Assembly: GCA_013215465.1 (NCBI GenBank)
Contig: JABSOW010000012.1
Coordinates: 1-64,000, forward strand
Reading direction: 5' to 3'
Origin: Colwellia sp.
GTDB taxonomy: Bacteria > Pseudomonadota > Gammaproteobacteria > Enterobacterales > Alteromonadaceae
Length of the DNA: 64,000 bases
Shown here: positions 1-8,751 of the stretch, in pieces
How positions within the stretch are numbered: the first letter of the stretch is position 1
How the letters are laid out: each line of letters begins with the position of its first letter
The notes under the pieces: generated by a model
Told to the model about the DNA's origin: nothing
What the model saw: the letters and a program-made list of their open reading frames with translations, nothing else
The model's database searches: none
Translations under genes and position numbers: made by a program

Positions 1-187
1 ACATCTTCATTAAGCGTTTTTGTTGTCTTCATTCCCTAAGGAAGTCAAACTATGTAAAAACAAGTTAATGTGAGTATTCACACAAATTGCATGATAACTA
101 ATTGTTAAAGAAATAAGCAGTAATCGCATTCGTTACTCGCTTTGCGCTTCTTGGTTAACGTTGCCGTTGCCCCGAAGCAGGATGCGT
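1..187 (-). ncRNA. 5' leader of an rRNA operon transcribed leftward; 16S rRNA gene expected just beyond the left edge
   Basis: Reverse complement reads ...TTTCTTTAACAATTAGTTATCATGCAATTTGTGTGAATACTCAC..., closely matching the E. coli rrn leader boxA region (TGCTCTTTAACAATTTATCAGACAATCTGTGTGGGCACTC). boxA-like core at about 98-114. Preceded by strong promoters. Confidence 0.85.
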
Positions 188-215
188 ATCATACGCTCCC
201 AAGTTTTGATGTCAA
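188..215 (-). promoter_or_regulatory. rRNA operon proximal promoter (P2-like)
   Basis: Minus strand TTGACA (210-215), 16-nt spacer, TATGAT (188-193), followed by ACGCATCC; A-rich tract upstream (AAAAAAAGATTCAAAAAAACG) resembling an UP element. Confidence 0.8.
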
Positions 216-358
216 CGTTTTTTTGAATCTTTTTTTTAAAGTTTTTTCAAACTCTTAAAACCTGAACTTTAAAACGTTAAGTTAGCTGATTCGCTTCAAA
301 AACGATGAGATAACTTATCAAAACAGCTCTTTGGGTTACCCCTTGGAACTGGTTGCGC

Positions 359-386
359 ATTTTAGACGTTTTTCACTTGAGGTCAA
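359..386 (-). promoter_or_regulatory. rRNA operon distal promoter (P1-like)
   Basis: Minus strand TTGACC (381-386), 16-nt spacer, TAAAAT (359-364), then a GC-rich discriminator-like GCGCAACC. Confidence 0.65.
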
Positions 387-960
387 CACTTATTTTAAAT
401 CAATCACTCAACCGATACTTTTTCGTACAGACTAGGGTAGTACTGGCGTATAAACCATCGATTGAGTGAATTCTAAACAAGTTGAATAAATGAAAGTACC
501 TTTTCAATGAAAATATTATCCATGATGAATAGGTCTCTATAGCTATATTTAAATTGATTTTATCTAACCCTTTGCAATAAAACCTATCAAAGCACTATTT
601 TTCGCCATTAAAAATAAAATAATTTTCGCTCAATATAACAAAGTCAACCCTATAGTAAGAACCAATAACAATGTTAAAGGAGCTTTAGTGGCTGATATAA
701 CCATCCCACTTCTGAATTTCTATCGTAATACCAATACCAGTAAGTTAGTGATCAAATATTAATGAGGATAAATTTTCAAGGACACAGGTTTTTAGTTCCA
801 GACAAAACCTAAGTACCTACATATATGAACCCACTCCGTTTGCAAGATATTGATTGAGCAATAGCTGGCTATTGGGATTAAAAGCAACGACGTTATTGGA
901 ATAAGTACCATTCCCCAGCTTATTGGATTGCCACTATAATTGAATTCTGTAATGTAAACG

Positions 961-993
961 AATAAAGGGCGCTATTAAAGCGCCCTTTATTTT
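961..993 (-). terminator. Rho-independent terminator, possibly bidirectional, downstream of the acyl-CoA dehydrogenase
   Basis: Perfect stem AATAAAGGGCGCT-ATTAA-AGCGCCCTTTATT with T-rich flank. Confidence 0.75.
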
Positions 994-1047
994 CACACAT
1001 AAGCTTATTTAGCTATGTAAACTTTGATAAATAAACAATAGTGTTAT

Positions 1048-2856
1048 CTAAAATAACTCATCATCAATAGCAAACAAACAATCGCTGCCAGATTTTGCTG
1101 ACGCAATTAACGACAATCGACGCGGTAATAAGCGGGCAAAGAAATAACGAGCCGTATGCAATTTACTTTGATAAAAATCGGTACCACTTTCACCATTATT
1201 ATCTTGCTGTGACAAAGAAACCTGTGCCATTTTCGCCCAAACAAATGCCATTGCCGTATAACCAAACACATGTAAATAGTCATTTGCCGATGCACCTAAC
1301 TCATTTATATTACTTTGTGACTTAGCTAATAGATCAGTGGTTAATTCAGTTAAGTCAGTTACTGCTTCAGCTAAAGGAGTAATAAATTCATTCATGGCTT
1401 GATTATCTTTAGTGCCTTCGATGAAGGTATTCACTTCATCAGTAAACACTTTTAACATAGCACCTTTTGAACCTGCTACTTTGCGCATCAATAAATCCAT
1501 GGCTTGAATACCATTGGTGCCTTCATATATTTGGGTAATTCGTGCATCACGCACTAATTGCTCTTGACCCCATTCCCGAATGTAACCATGACCACCAAGA
1601 ACTTGTTGACCCGCAACGGTATTTTCAAAGCCTAAATCAGTAAAAAAGGCTTTGGCGATAGGTGTCATCAATGCCGCTAAAGTTTCACCTTTAGCCTGCT
1701 CTTCGCCTTCACCATAAGTCGCATAATCAAGTTGCATAGAAATATAACTAGAAAGTGCACGCGAGCCTTCATTCAATGCTTTCATATTTAAAAGCATGCG
1801 ACGAACATCACCATGTACCATGATAGAGTCGGCTTCTTGAGTAGGATTTTTAACGCCATTGGTTTTACTATCAAGCGCTCGACCTTGTAATCTATCTTTA
1901 GCGTACTCTAACGCATTTTGATAAGAGCGAACAGCAGCACTCAAACCTTGAATACCTACACCAATACGTTCAAAGTTCATCATGGTGAACATACAAGTTA
2001 AGCCTTTATTTAATTCACCAATTAAGAAACCTTTTGAATCATCAAAATTCATTACACAGGTTGCCGAGGCATGAATACCCATTTTATGTTCGATAGAGCC
2101 ACAGCTAACATTGTTATGCTCACCAAGTGTTTCATCATCATTCACATTAAATTTAGGCACTAAAAATAGAGAAATACCACGAGGGCCTGCGGGCGCATCA
2201 GGTAATTTAGCTAACACTAAATGAACAATATTTTCAGTAAGATCGTGCTCGCCACCAGTAATAAATATTTTATTACCAGTAACACTGTAACTACCATCGT
2301 CTTGTGGAATAGCCTTGGTACGAATAATACCCAAATCAGAGCCAGAATGTGATTCAGTTAAACACATAGATGCAGCCCAATCACCCGCATACATACGCGT
2401 TAAATAGCGTTGCTTTAATTCTTCACTACCGTGTTTTGCTAATGATAGTGCAGCGCCTGCGGTAAGTACTGGATAAAGCGCAAAAGATATATCAGCGCTA
2501 CATAACATTTCTTCATGCATTGCAGTTAACATTTTTGGCATACCCATGCCGCCATAGTTAACATCACCGCCAAGTGCAGTCCAACCTCCTTCAGCATAGG
2601 TATTAAAGGCTTCTTTATAACCAGGGGCGGTAGTGACTACGCCGTCTTTAAAGCTCACGCCAATTTCATCACCTTGACGAGCAATAGGGTCAAGTTCTTG
2701 CTCTGCTATTTTGGCACATTCTTGTAAAATTGCTTGAGCTGTTTCTTTATCAACTTGCTCCGCTAATTTAGGTAACTTTTGCCACATTTTATCCGCTTTA
2801 AACACTTCATAAAGCAAAAAACTCATCTCTTTTAACGGAACTTTATACTCAGCCAC
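1048..2856 (-). CDS. Acyl-CoA dehydrogenase with C-terminal extension
   Basis: 602-aa ORF; motifs LTESHSGSDLG, GNKIFITGGEHDL, GGHGYIREWGQEQLVRDARITQIYEGTNGIQAMDL. Confidence 0.93.
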   Translation of the reverse strand: MAEYKVPLKEMSFLLYEVFKADKMWQKLPKLAEQVDKETAQAILQECAKIAEQELDPIARQGDEIGVSFKDGVVTTAPGYKEAFNTYAEGGWTALGGDVNYGGMGMPKMLTAMHEEMLCSADISFALYPVLTAGAALSLAKHGSEELKQRYLTRMYAGDWAASMCLTESHSGSDLGIIRTKAIPQDDGSYSVTGNKIFITGGEHDLTENIVHLVLAKLPDAPAGPRGISLFLVPKFNVNDDETLGEHNNVSCGSIEHKMGIHASATCVMNFDDSKGFLIGELNKGLTCMFTMMNFERIGVGIQGLSAAVRSYQNALEYAKDRLQGRALDSKTNGVKNPTQEADSIMVHGDVRRMLLNMKALNEGSRALSSYISMQLDYATYGEGEEQAKGETLAALMTPIAKAFFTDLGFENTVAGQQVLGGHGYIREWGQEQLVRDARITQIYEGTNGIQAMDLLMRKVAGSKGAMLKVFTDEVNTFIEGTKDNQAMNEFITPLAEAVTDLTELTTDLLAKSQSNINELGASANDYLHVFGYTAMAFVWAKMAQVSLSQQDNNGESGTDFYQSKLHTARYFFARLLPRRLSLIASAKSGSDCLFAIDDELF

Positions 2857-3053
2857 AACAACCCCTTATTTATTTATTAAATTGTAATTGGCTTATTTTA
2901 CTTCATTGACAAACAAGCAATTAAAACAGTTGTTTGAATATACCTTAATCACAGTAAAAGTAAAGTATTCGCGCAAATTAGCTGTGTTTAACTTGATGTT
3001 TTATCAAAACTTGCGTTAGTGTTAATAAAACCTTAAAACGAAGTATAGATAAC

Positions 3054-4028
3054 TTGTACAAACCCGCAGTGAAAACCCTCATAAATGCACTCTCATTGGC
3101 CTTCTTACTTATATCGTCTGTGCACGCCAAACAGTTAATTTTCACTAAACAAGCACAAGACAATAGTTACCTTTTTAATTATCAGTGGCTTGATCATGAC
3201 AAAGTTCGTCAATCAATCAACTTTAGCTTAACTAAACCCGCTTTATTTGAACGTTTTAGAATGCTTAAACCTTATCAAGGTGAATTTGCCCAAAAAACAA
3301 TTTTACGATCAATAAAAAAACAACTTAGGCAACAGCCATTAACAGGCGCTCATGCTGTTTTTAAGCAACAACAAGGTAAAACTGTTATTGAAGTAAAAGG
3401 ACTAGATGATGAAAAAGTTGCCGCCGCCTATAAAAAAATAAAAGCGCTAGAGCAAAAAGTTACTGAGGAGTATTTTAAAAAGAATTACTATCAACGTTTT
3501 ACCACCCATGATCAACAAACTGGTATAAAAGTGGATCATGTGAATATTGCACAAAAATCTGTTGCTGACTTCAAAGTACTTAAACCAATAATTTTAGATA
3601 AAATATCAATTAAAAATATTCGTAAAGTCACTAATTTTGTTCTCAGCTTTGTCCAGAGTATTCCTTATTCAACTTTAGAGTCTCGCCTTACCTCCTCTGG
3701 TGCTGGCTTTAACCCCCCAGCTAAACTATTATGGGAGAATCAGGGAGATTGCGATAGCAAGATGGCATTAACAGCAACCATTTTACGTGCGCTAATGCCA
3801 AGAATTGATATGGTGATGATTTATATTGATCAACATGCTTTTATTGGCATTGCTATTCCCGCAAAAGTTGATGAGATAAGTATTGAACACCAAGACATTA
3901 ATTACCTATTAGCTGAGCCAACAGGCCCTGCTTTATACAAGTTAGGCAGCTTAGCCCCAGAATCTGAATTAGCAATAAATCAAGGCCGCTATGTGGTTGA
4001 AGAATTTCATTCCGACGGTAGTTTTTAA
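3054..4028 (+). CDS. Secreted transglutaminase-like domain protein
   Basis: 324 aa; signal peptide MYKPAVKTLINALSLAFLLISSVHA; Cys-His pattern NQGDCDSKMALTATILRAL...DQHAFIGI. Confidence 0.6.
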   Translation: MYKPAVKTLINALSLAFLLISSVHAKQLIFTKQAQDNSYLFNYQWLDHDKVRQSINFSLTKPALFERFRMLKPYQGEFAQKTILRSIKKQLRQQPLTGAHAVFKQQQGKTVIEVKGLDDEKVAAAYKKIKALEQKVTEEYFKKNYYQRFTTHDQQTGIKVDHVNIAQKSVADFKVLKPIILDKISIKNIRKVTNFVLSFVQSIPYSTLESRLTSSGAGFNPPAKLLWENQGDCDSKMALTATILRALMPRIDMVMIYIDQHAFIGIAIPAKVDEISIEHQDINYLLAEPTGPALYKLGSLAPESELAINQGRYVVEEFHSDGSF

Positions 4029-4044
4029 AAACATTTACCCCATA

Positions 4045-4091
4045 TATACCCAAAAACATACAAAAATGCACCTTGAATGAGTTTGGGTATA
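4045..4091. repeat. Small intergenic palindromic element (TATACCCAAA...TTTGGGTATA)
   Basis: 10-bp perfect inverted arms 4045-4054 and 4082-4091; similar end and internal sequence to the element at 33417-33471. Confidence 0.5.
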
Positions 4092-4215
4092 CATTCCAAT
4101 TTTAACCTTCTTTGATTTCACTTGTATACGTTTCGATAACAAGCTGTTAACATTTTTGTGATAAAAATTATTGCCAACAATAATTAAAAACCTGATATAA
4201 AATAGGAAAGCTAAA

Positions 4216-6330
4216 ATGAAATTCAATAAACAACCTAACAAAATTGCTTTAGCAGTAAGCTTTGCCTTAGCACTTTCTGCTTGTTCTGAACAACAAAATA
4301 TCACTACACAAATAAAACAAAACATCACTGAAGCGACTAACCATCCAACAAAGAATGAAAAACAGCTAAGTGAATTTAATTGGGTCGCCGAGCGTTTCGC
4401 CGATATCCGTGTTTTACGTTATCAAGTGCCTGGTTTTAATGAACTTCCCCTTGCAACCAAAGAGTTACTTTATTATTTATATGAAGCAGCGCTATCCGGT
4501 CGTGATATTACTTGGGATCAAAACTATAAGTACAACCTTACTATCCGTCACACGTTAGAAGCAATACTGACTGGTTACTCAGGTGATAAAAGCACTAAAG
4601 AATTTACTAAATTTATTGAGTATACCAAGCGTGTGTGGTTTTCAAACGGCATTCATCATCACTATATGTCGGCAAAAATACAGCCCGAGTTTAGCCAAGA
4701 AAGTTTTGCAAATTATATAAATTCAGTTGCACAAAATAATAAGTTACCACTAACTAATGGCCAAACTGTTGAGCAGTTAATAACTCAATTAACACCAATC
4801 ATCTTTGATAAAAAAATTGCCCCTAAAATGGTTGATCAATCAGCAAATATCGACAATGTAGTCGCTTCTGCTGTTAACTACTATGAAGGCGTAACAGAAG
4901 CTGAAGTTGAAGCCTATTACCAAGCAAAAATCAATAAAGACGACAAGCGTCCAGTGTCTTGGGGTTTAAACTCTAAATTAATAAAAATTGATGGCAAACT
5001 AGTTGAGCAAACTTACAAAGCAGATGGCATGTACGGCAAAGCTATTACGCAAATAGCCCATTGGCTAGAGAAAGCCGCGAGCGTTGCTGAAAATAAGCAA
5101 CAGCAAAAAACACTTGAGTTGTTAGTGAAATATTACCGTAGTGGTGATTTAGCTGACTTTGATGCCTATAACATTGCTTGGGTAAAAGATGTAAATTCTG
5201 ATGTTGATGTGGTTAATGGCTTTATTGAAGTTTACGACGATCCACTGGCATATCGTGGTTCATTTGAATCAGTAGTTTCCGTTAAAGATCATCACGCCAC
5301 TAAGGTAATCGCTGCTATTGCCGCCGAAGCACAATGGTTTGAAGATAACTCACCACTGATTGAGTCACATAAGAAAAAAGAAGTCAAAGGCATTACCGGT
5401 AAAGCCATCACTGTTGTCGTTGAATCAGGCGATGCCTCGCCATCAACGCCTATTGGTATTAACTTACCTAATGCTAATTGGATCCGCGCCGAGCATGGTT
5501 CAAAATCAGTGAGCTTAACCAATATTGTTGAAGCGTATGATCACGTCAAAGGTGGCTCTTTAGCTGAGTTTGCTTGGGATGACGCAGAAATGAAACGCGC
5601 TAAAGAATTTGGTCCCTTGGCTTCGCATTTACACACAGACTTGCATGAAGTTATCGGCCATGCTTCAGGGCAAATAAACAACGGTGTTGGCACACCAAAA
5701 GAAACCTTAAAACAATATTCTTCGGCATTAGAAGAAGGCCGTGCTGATTTAGTTGCCTTGTATTATCTCATGGATCAAAAACTTATTGATATGGGCATTA
5801 TGCCTAGTCTGGAAGTAGGTAAAGCGAGCTATGATAGCTATATTCGCAATGGCATGATGCAACAGTTACAGCGTTTAAAAGTAGGTGAAAACATCGAAGA
5901 AGCTCATATGCGTAACCGTCAGCTTATTGCCAGTTGGGCATTTGAGCAAGGCGCTAAAGATAATGTCATTGAAAAACGACTTCGCGACGGTAAAACTTAC
6001 TTTGTTGTAAACGATTATCAAAAACTACGTCGTTTGTTTGGCGAGTTATTGCGCGAATTACAGCGGATTAAATCAGAAGGTGATTTTACCGCTGGCCAAG
6101 CGCTAATTGAAGGTTATGCGGTAAAAGTTGATAATGCGCTACATCAAGAAGTATTAGCCCGTTACGAGAAACTTAACTTAGCGCCTTTCTCTGGCTTTAT
6201 TAATCCTAAATTAACACCTATTTACCAGGCAGGAAAAATCATTGATGTCAGCATTAGCTACCCAAGTGATTTCTCTAAGCAGATGTTAGAATACTCAGCA
6301 AACTATAGTTTATTGCCTTATGTAAACTAA
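4216..6330 (+). CDS. Dipeptidyl-peptidase III-like (M49-type) zinc metallopeptidase, predicted lipoprotein
   Basis: 704 aa; lipobox LSAC in MKFNKQPNKIALAVSFALALSACSEQQ; HExxGH-type motif HEVIGHASGQ and downstream EEGRADLVALYYL. Confidence 0.82.
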   Translation: MKFNKQPNKIALAVSFALALSACSEQQNITTQIKQNITEATNHPTKNEKQLSEFNWVAERFADIRVLRYQVPGFNELPLATKELLYYLYEAALSGRDITWDQNYKYNLTIRHTLEAILTGYSGDKSTKEFTKFIEYTKRVWFSNGIHHHYMSAKIQPEFSQESFANYINSVAQNNKLPLTNGQTVEQLITQLTPIIFDKKIAPKMVDQSANIDNVVASAVNYYEGVTEAEVEAYYQAKINKDDKRPVSWGLNSKLIKIDGKLVEQTYKADGMYGKAITQIAHWLEKAASVAENKQQQKTLELLVKYYRSGDLADFDAYNIAWVKDVNSDVDVVNGFIEVYDDPLAYRGSFESVVSVKDHHATKVIAAIAAEAQWFEDNSPLIESHKKKEVKGITGKAITVVVESGDASPSTPIGINLPNANWIRAEHGSKSVSLTNIVEAYDHVKGGSLAEFAWDDAEMKRAKEFGPLASHLHTDLHEVIGHASGQINNGVGTPKETLKQYSSALEEGRADLVALYYLMDQKLIDMGIMPSLEVGKASYDSYIRNGMMQQLQRLKVGENIEEAHMRNRQLIASWAFEQGAKDNVIEKRLRDGKTYFVVNDYQKLRRLFGELLRELQRIKSEGDFTAGQALIEGYAVKVDNALHQEVLARYEKLNLAPFSGFINPKLTPIYQAGKIIDVSISYPSDFSKQMLEYSANYSLLPYVN

Positions 6331-6386
6331 AGCAGCTTAAAAAAGAGGAGTTTCGAGCAGCGAGTAACGAAAACACTCAATGATAT

Positions 6387-6418
6387 GTGTGGTGCTAGAC
6401 GATAAAACTGCACCACAC
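6387..6418 (+). terminator. Possible terminator/hairpin downstream of the M49 peptidase gene
   Basis: GTGTGGTGC ... GCACCACAC 9-bp perfect arms; no clear T-tract. Confidence 0.3.
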
Positions 6419-6447
6419 TACTATCAACTAATATCTCGTAACTACCA

Positions 6448-6744
6448 TTATTCCGTAAACGGTTTTTTTACTCTGAAAGTTGCTACTGCCATCGCGATAG
6501 ATAACAAAATAATTGAATTAAAAAATACCAGTACAATAACAAAATGATAACCCAATTCATGTACGGTACTACCACCGATAACAGTCGAAGAAGCTAAAAT
6601 AGGATTCGGAATTAAGTTATAGGCACTTATACCAATAAAAGCAGAAATAATATGTCCACCCACCAACGGCCAAGGTTGAGAAACAGGACTATGTGGAATA
6701 GCAAAAATTAACATTGATGATGCACCCGTTGACACTAAAATCAT
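6448..6744 (-). pseudogene. HPP-family membrane protein remnant
   Basis: 98-aa ORF with HPP-like segments (IFAIPHSPVSQPWPLVGGHIISAFIGI and STVIGGSTVHELGYHFVIVLVFFNSIILLSIAMA). It lacks the usual N-terminal helices and the HPPGGA-type central segment. Confidence 0.5.
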
Positions 6745-7143
6745 CGGATGGTTTCCGCTTGCAGAATATTAAAACTAAAAAACGAAGCATACAAGATTAC
6801 AAAAATTCACCTATGATTGAAACCTAGACTTCCTTATAGTTGCTCCAAGCCACTCATCCAATAGTTTCATTTCCTATTATGATAAGTGGAATATGCTTCT
6901 GTTGGTTACAATTTTTTTTAATTGCAACTTGGTTATTTTTACTTACCATTGAGTTTGTTTTAACCTTTTTAAAATCTTTAGTAAAAGTTAACTGTTCTTC
7001 GTTACTATCAACATTAGGAATGATATCTAACACGTGAACCATAAACGACTTAGCAGAGACATAACCACATAAAACAAATATCGAACTAATGAATCAGACC
7101 TTTAAGTAGCGTATAACAATCTTTAAAATCTTATATGCTTAAT

Positions 7144-7998
7144 CTATACCTGATTATTGCTAGTTGGCAAAGGTTTACAAATTTTAGATTTATAGTGACT
7201 AATAAATTTTTTATTGTTATATAACCAACTACAAGCAAGCCTTTCTGCTTGGTGGCGTTTAATTATAGCGATTGCCAACTTTCTTGAATAAGGCCTTGGA
7301 TCATTAAAGGTAATTACCAGGTGCTTTCGTAAACCTTTGACAATTTTAGCGGTAAACGTGCTTTTGTTTTGATACAAATAAAAACCCACTTCAAGCCATG
7401 CTTGATTTACTTCTGGGCTATGTTGACCGAATTTATCAGCTTGAAATAAGTAATCAATTAATTGTTGATCAATTTCTCCAAGGCGCCATTTTAATATGGC
7501 TAATGTTGCCCAAGTTACCGGCCATGTTGGCCTTAGTTTTACCGCGTCAAGGTAGTATGCTTTTGCTTTAAGTAACTGTTGCTTTCTTTCTTTATCGTCA
7601 CTAAAAAGGTTACCCGTTCCGGCCCATTCATAGACAAGACCCTGAGTGATCAAATAGTGTGAATTATCAGGGTGAAAGTCATTGGCATCATTAATTGACC
7701 GTAATGCTTTTTGGTACTCCTCAACATCAGTGAGTTTATTCATATCCAACCAAGTTTCAAGATAATGATTGGCAGCATAAAAACTTAAATTTGCTTTACC
7801 CATTTTCATCGACTGCCAAGCCAAAGATAATAACAGCAGCGACATTATTAGCATTAGCAGTTTATTCAATCGACTAAGTTCATTACTACTTTGTTTACTG
7901 GTTGACTTACCGCTTGATTTACTAACTTGATTACTATCTATCTGACTGTTTATTTGATTAGTTTTTTGGTTATATGAATTATTGCTGAAAGTGCTCAT
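7144..7998 (-). CDS. VpsP-like polysaccharide biosynthesis-associated protein (TPR-like, membrane anchored)
   Basis: 284 aa; one N-terminal TM helix, then DANDFHPDNSHYLITQGLVYEWAG...AKAYYLDAVKLRPTWPVTWATLAILK; adjacent to export genes. Confidence 0.6.
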   Translation of the reverse strand: MSTFSNNSYNQKTNQINSQIDSNQVSKSSGKSTSKQSSNELSRLNKLLMLIMSLLLLSLAWQSMKMGKANLSFYAANHYLETWLDMNKLTDVEEYQKALRSINDANDFHPDNSHYLITQGLVYEWAGTGNLFSDDKERKQQLLKAKAYYLDAVKLRPTWPVTWATLAILKWRLGEIDQQLIDYLFQADKFGQHSPEVNQAWLEVGFYLYQNKSTFTAKIVKGLRKHLVITFNDPRPYSRKLAIAIIKRHQAERLACSWLYNNKKFISHYKSKICKPLPTSNNQV

Positions 7999-8025
7999 TT
8001 TTTACTATAGCCTCCATGATGTAGA

Positions 8026-8751
8026 TCAGATAAATTTACTAGCACTGATCAAATGGGGATTATCGAAGACTAACTGCTGTGCTTTTTCTTCACCAACTAA
8101 ATTTACCACCGCTACTCTCCCTTGGGCTAATTTAGGTGGCCGACGTTTTACACTGTGGGTATCGGTGGCAATAATAGTCACTAAATTTTCTGATAACATT
8201 TTTTCAGCCACCTGCAAAGGACCCTCACCGAAATCCCCAATTAGCGAAGAAGCTGTTAGCTGAAATAAACAATTTACTCTGCTTAACATTTTTAACTTAC
8301 TATAATCAGCCAAAATGTCACGGTTACGTTCAGGGTGAGCAATCATAGCTATGATATTATTTTTATGTAGCCATTTAATTAACAACTCAGTGCCTGGGGG
8401 TATATGACTGTGGGGAAGCTCAAGCAATAAGACATTCTTCCCTTGCCATTGACCAATAAAGGGTAACTTAGCTTGTTTTGCTAAAACCATTATTTCAGGA
8501 CAAATACGAACTTCAGCAGCAAAGGCTAATTTAATATTAAGATCTTTCGCAATTACTGCTTGCTGTAGTAACTCAAAAGCCGTTGAAATTGTATCGATGG
8601 TGTTATCAAAGCGGCCTAACTGAATATGAGGTGTACACACCATATGGGTAATACCATTGTTAATAGCGGCCGATATTAACGCCAAACTATCGTCTAAGTC
8701 TTTTGCCCCATCATCAATGCCAGGTAAAATATGACAATGTAAATCTATCAT
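8026..8751 (-). CDS. CpsB/CapC-type PHP-domain tyrosine-protein phosphatase
   Basis: 241 aa; MIDLHCHILPGIDDGAKDLDDSLAL, CTPHIQLG, IAHPERNRDI, ATDTHSVKRRPP. Confidence 0.88.
   Translation of the reverse strand: MIDLHCHILPGIDDGAKDLDDSLALISAAINNGITHMVCTPHIQLGRFDNTIDTISTAFELLQQAVIAKDLNIKLAFAAEVRICPEIMVLAKQAKLPFIGQWQGKNVLLLELPHSHIPPGTELLIKWLHKNNIIAMIAHPERNRDILADYSKLKMLSRVNCLFQLTASSLIGDFGEGPLQVAEKMLSENLVTIIATDTHSVKRRPPKLAQGRVAVVNLVGEEKAQQLVFDNPHLISASKFI

Noticed and set aside
440-520. A third rRNA promoter upstream of P1
   Set aside because: No pair of -35/-10 hexamers with acceptable spacing could be defined by eye.
6840-7042. Two overlapping opposite-strand ~60-aa ORFs downstream of the EPS cluster
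   Set aside because: Short, AT-rich, mutually antisense, no RBS or motif support.
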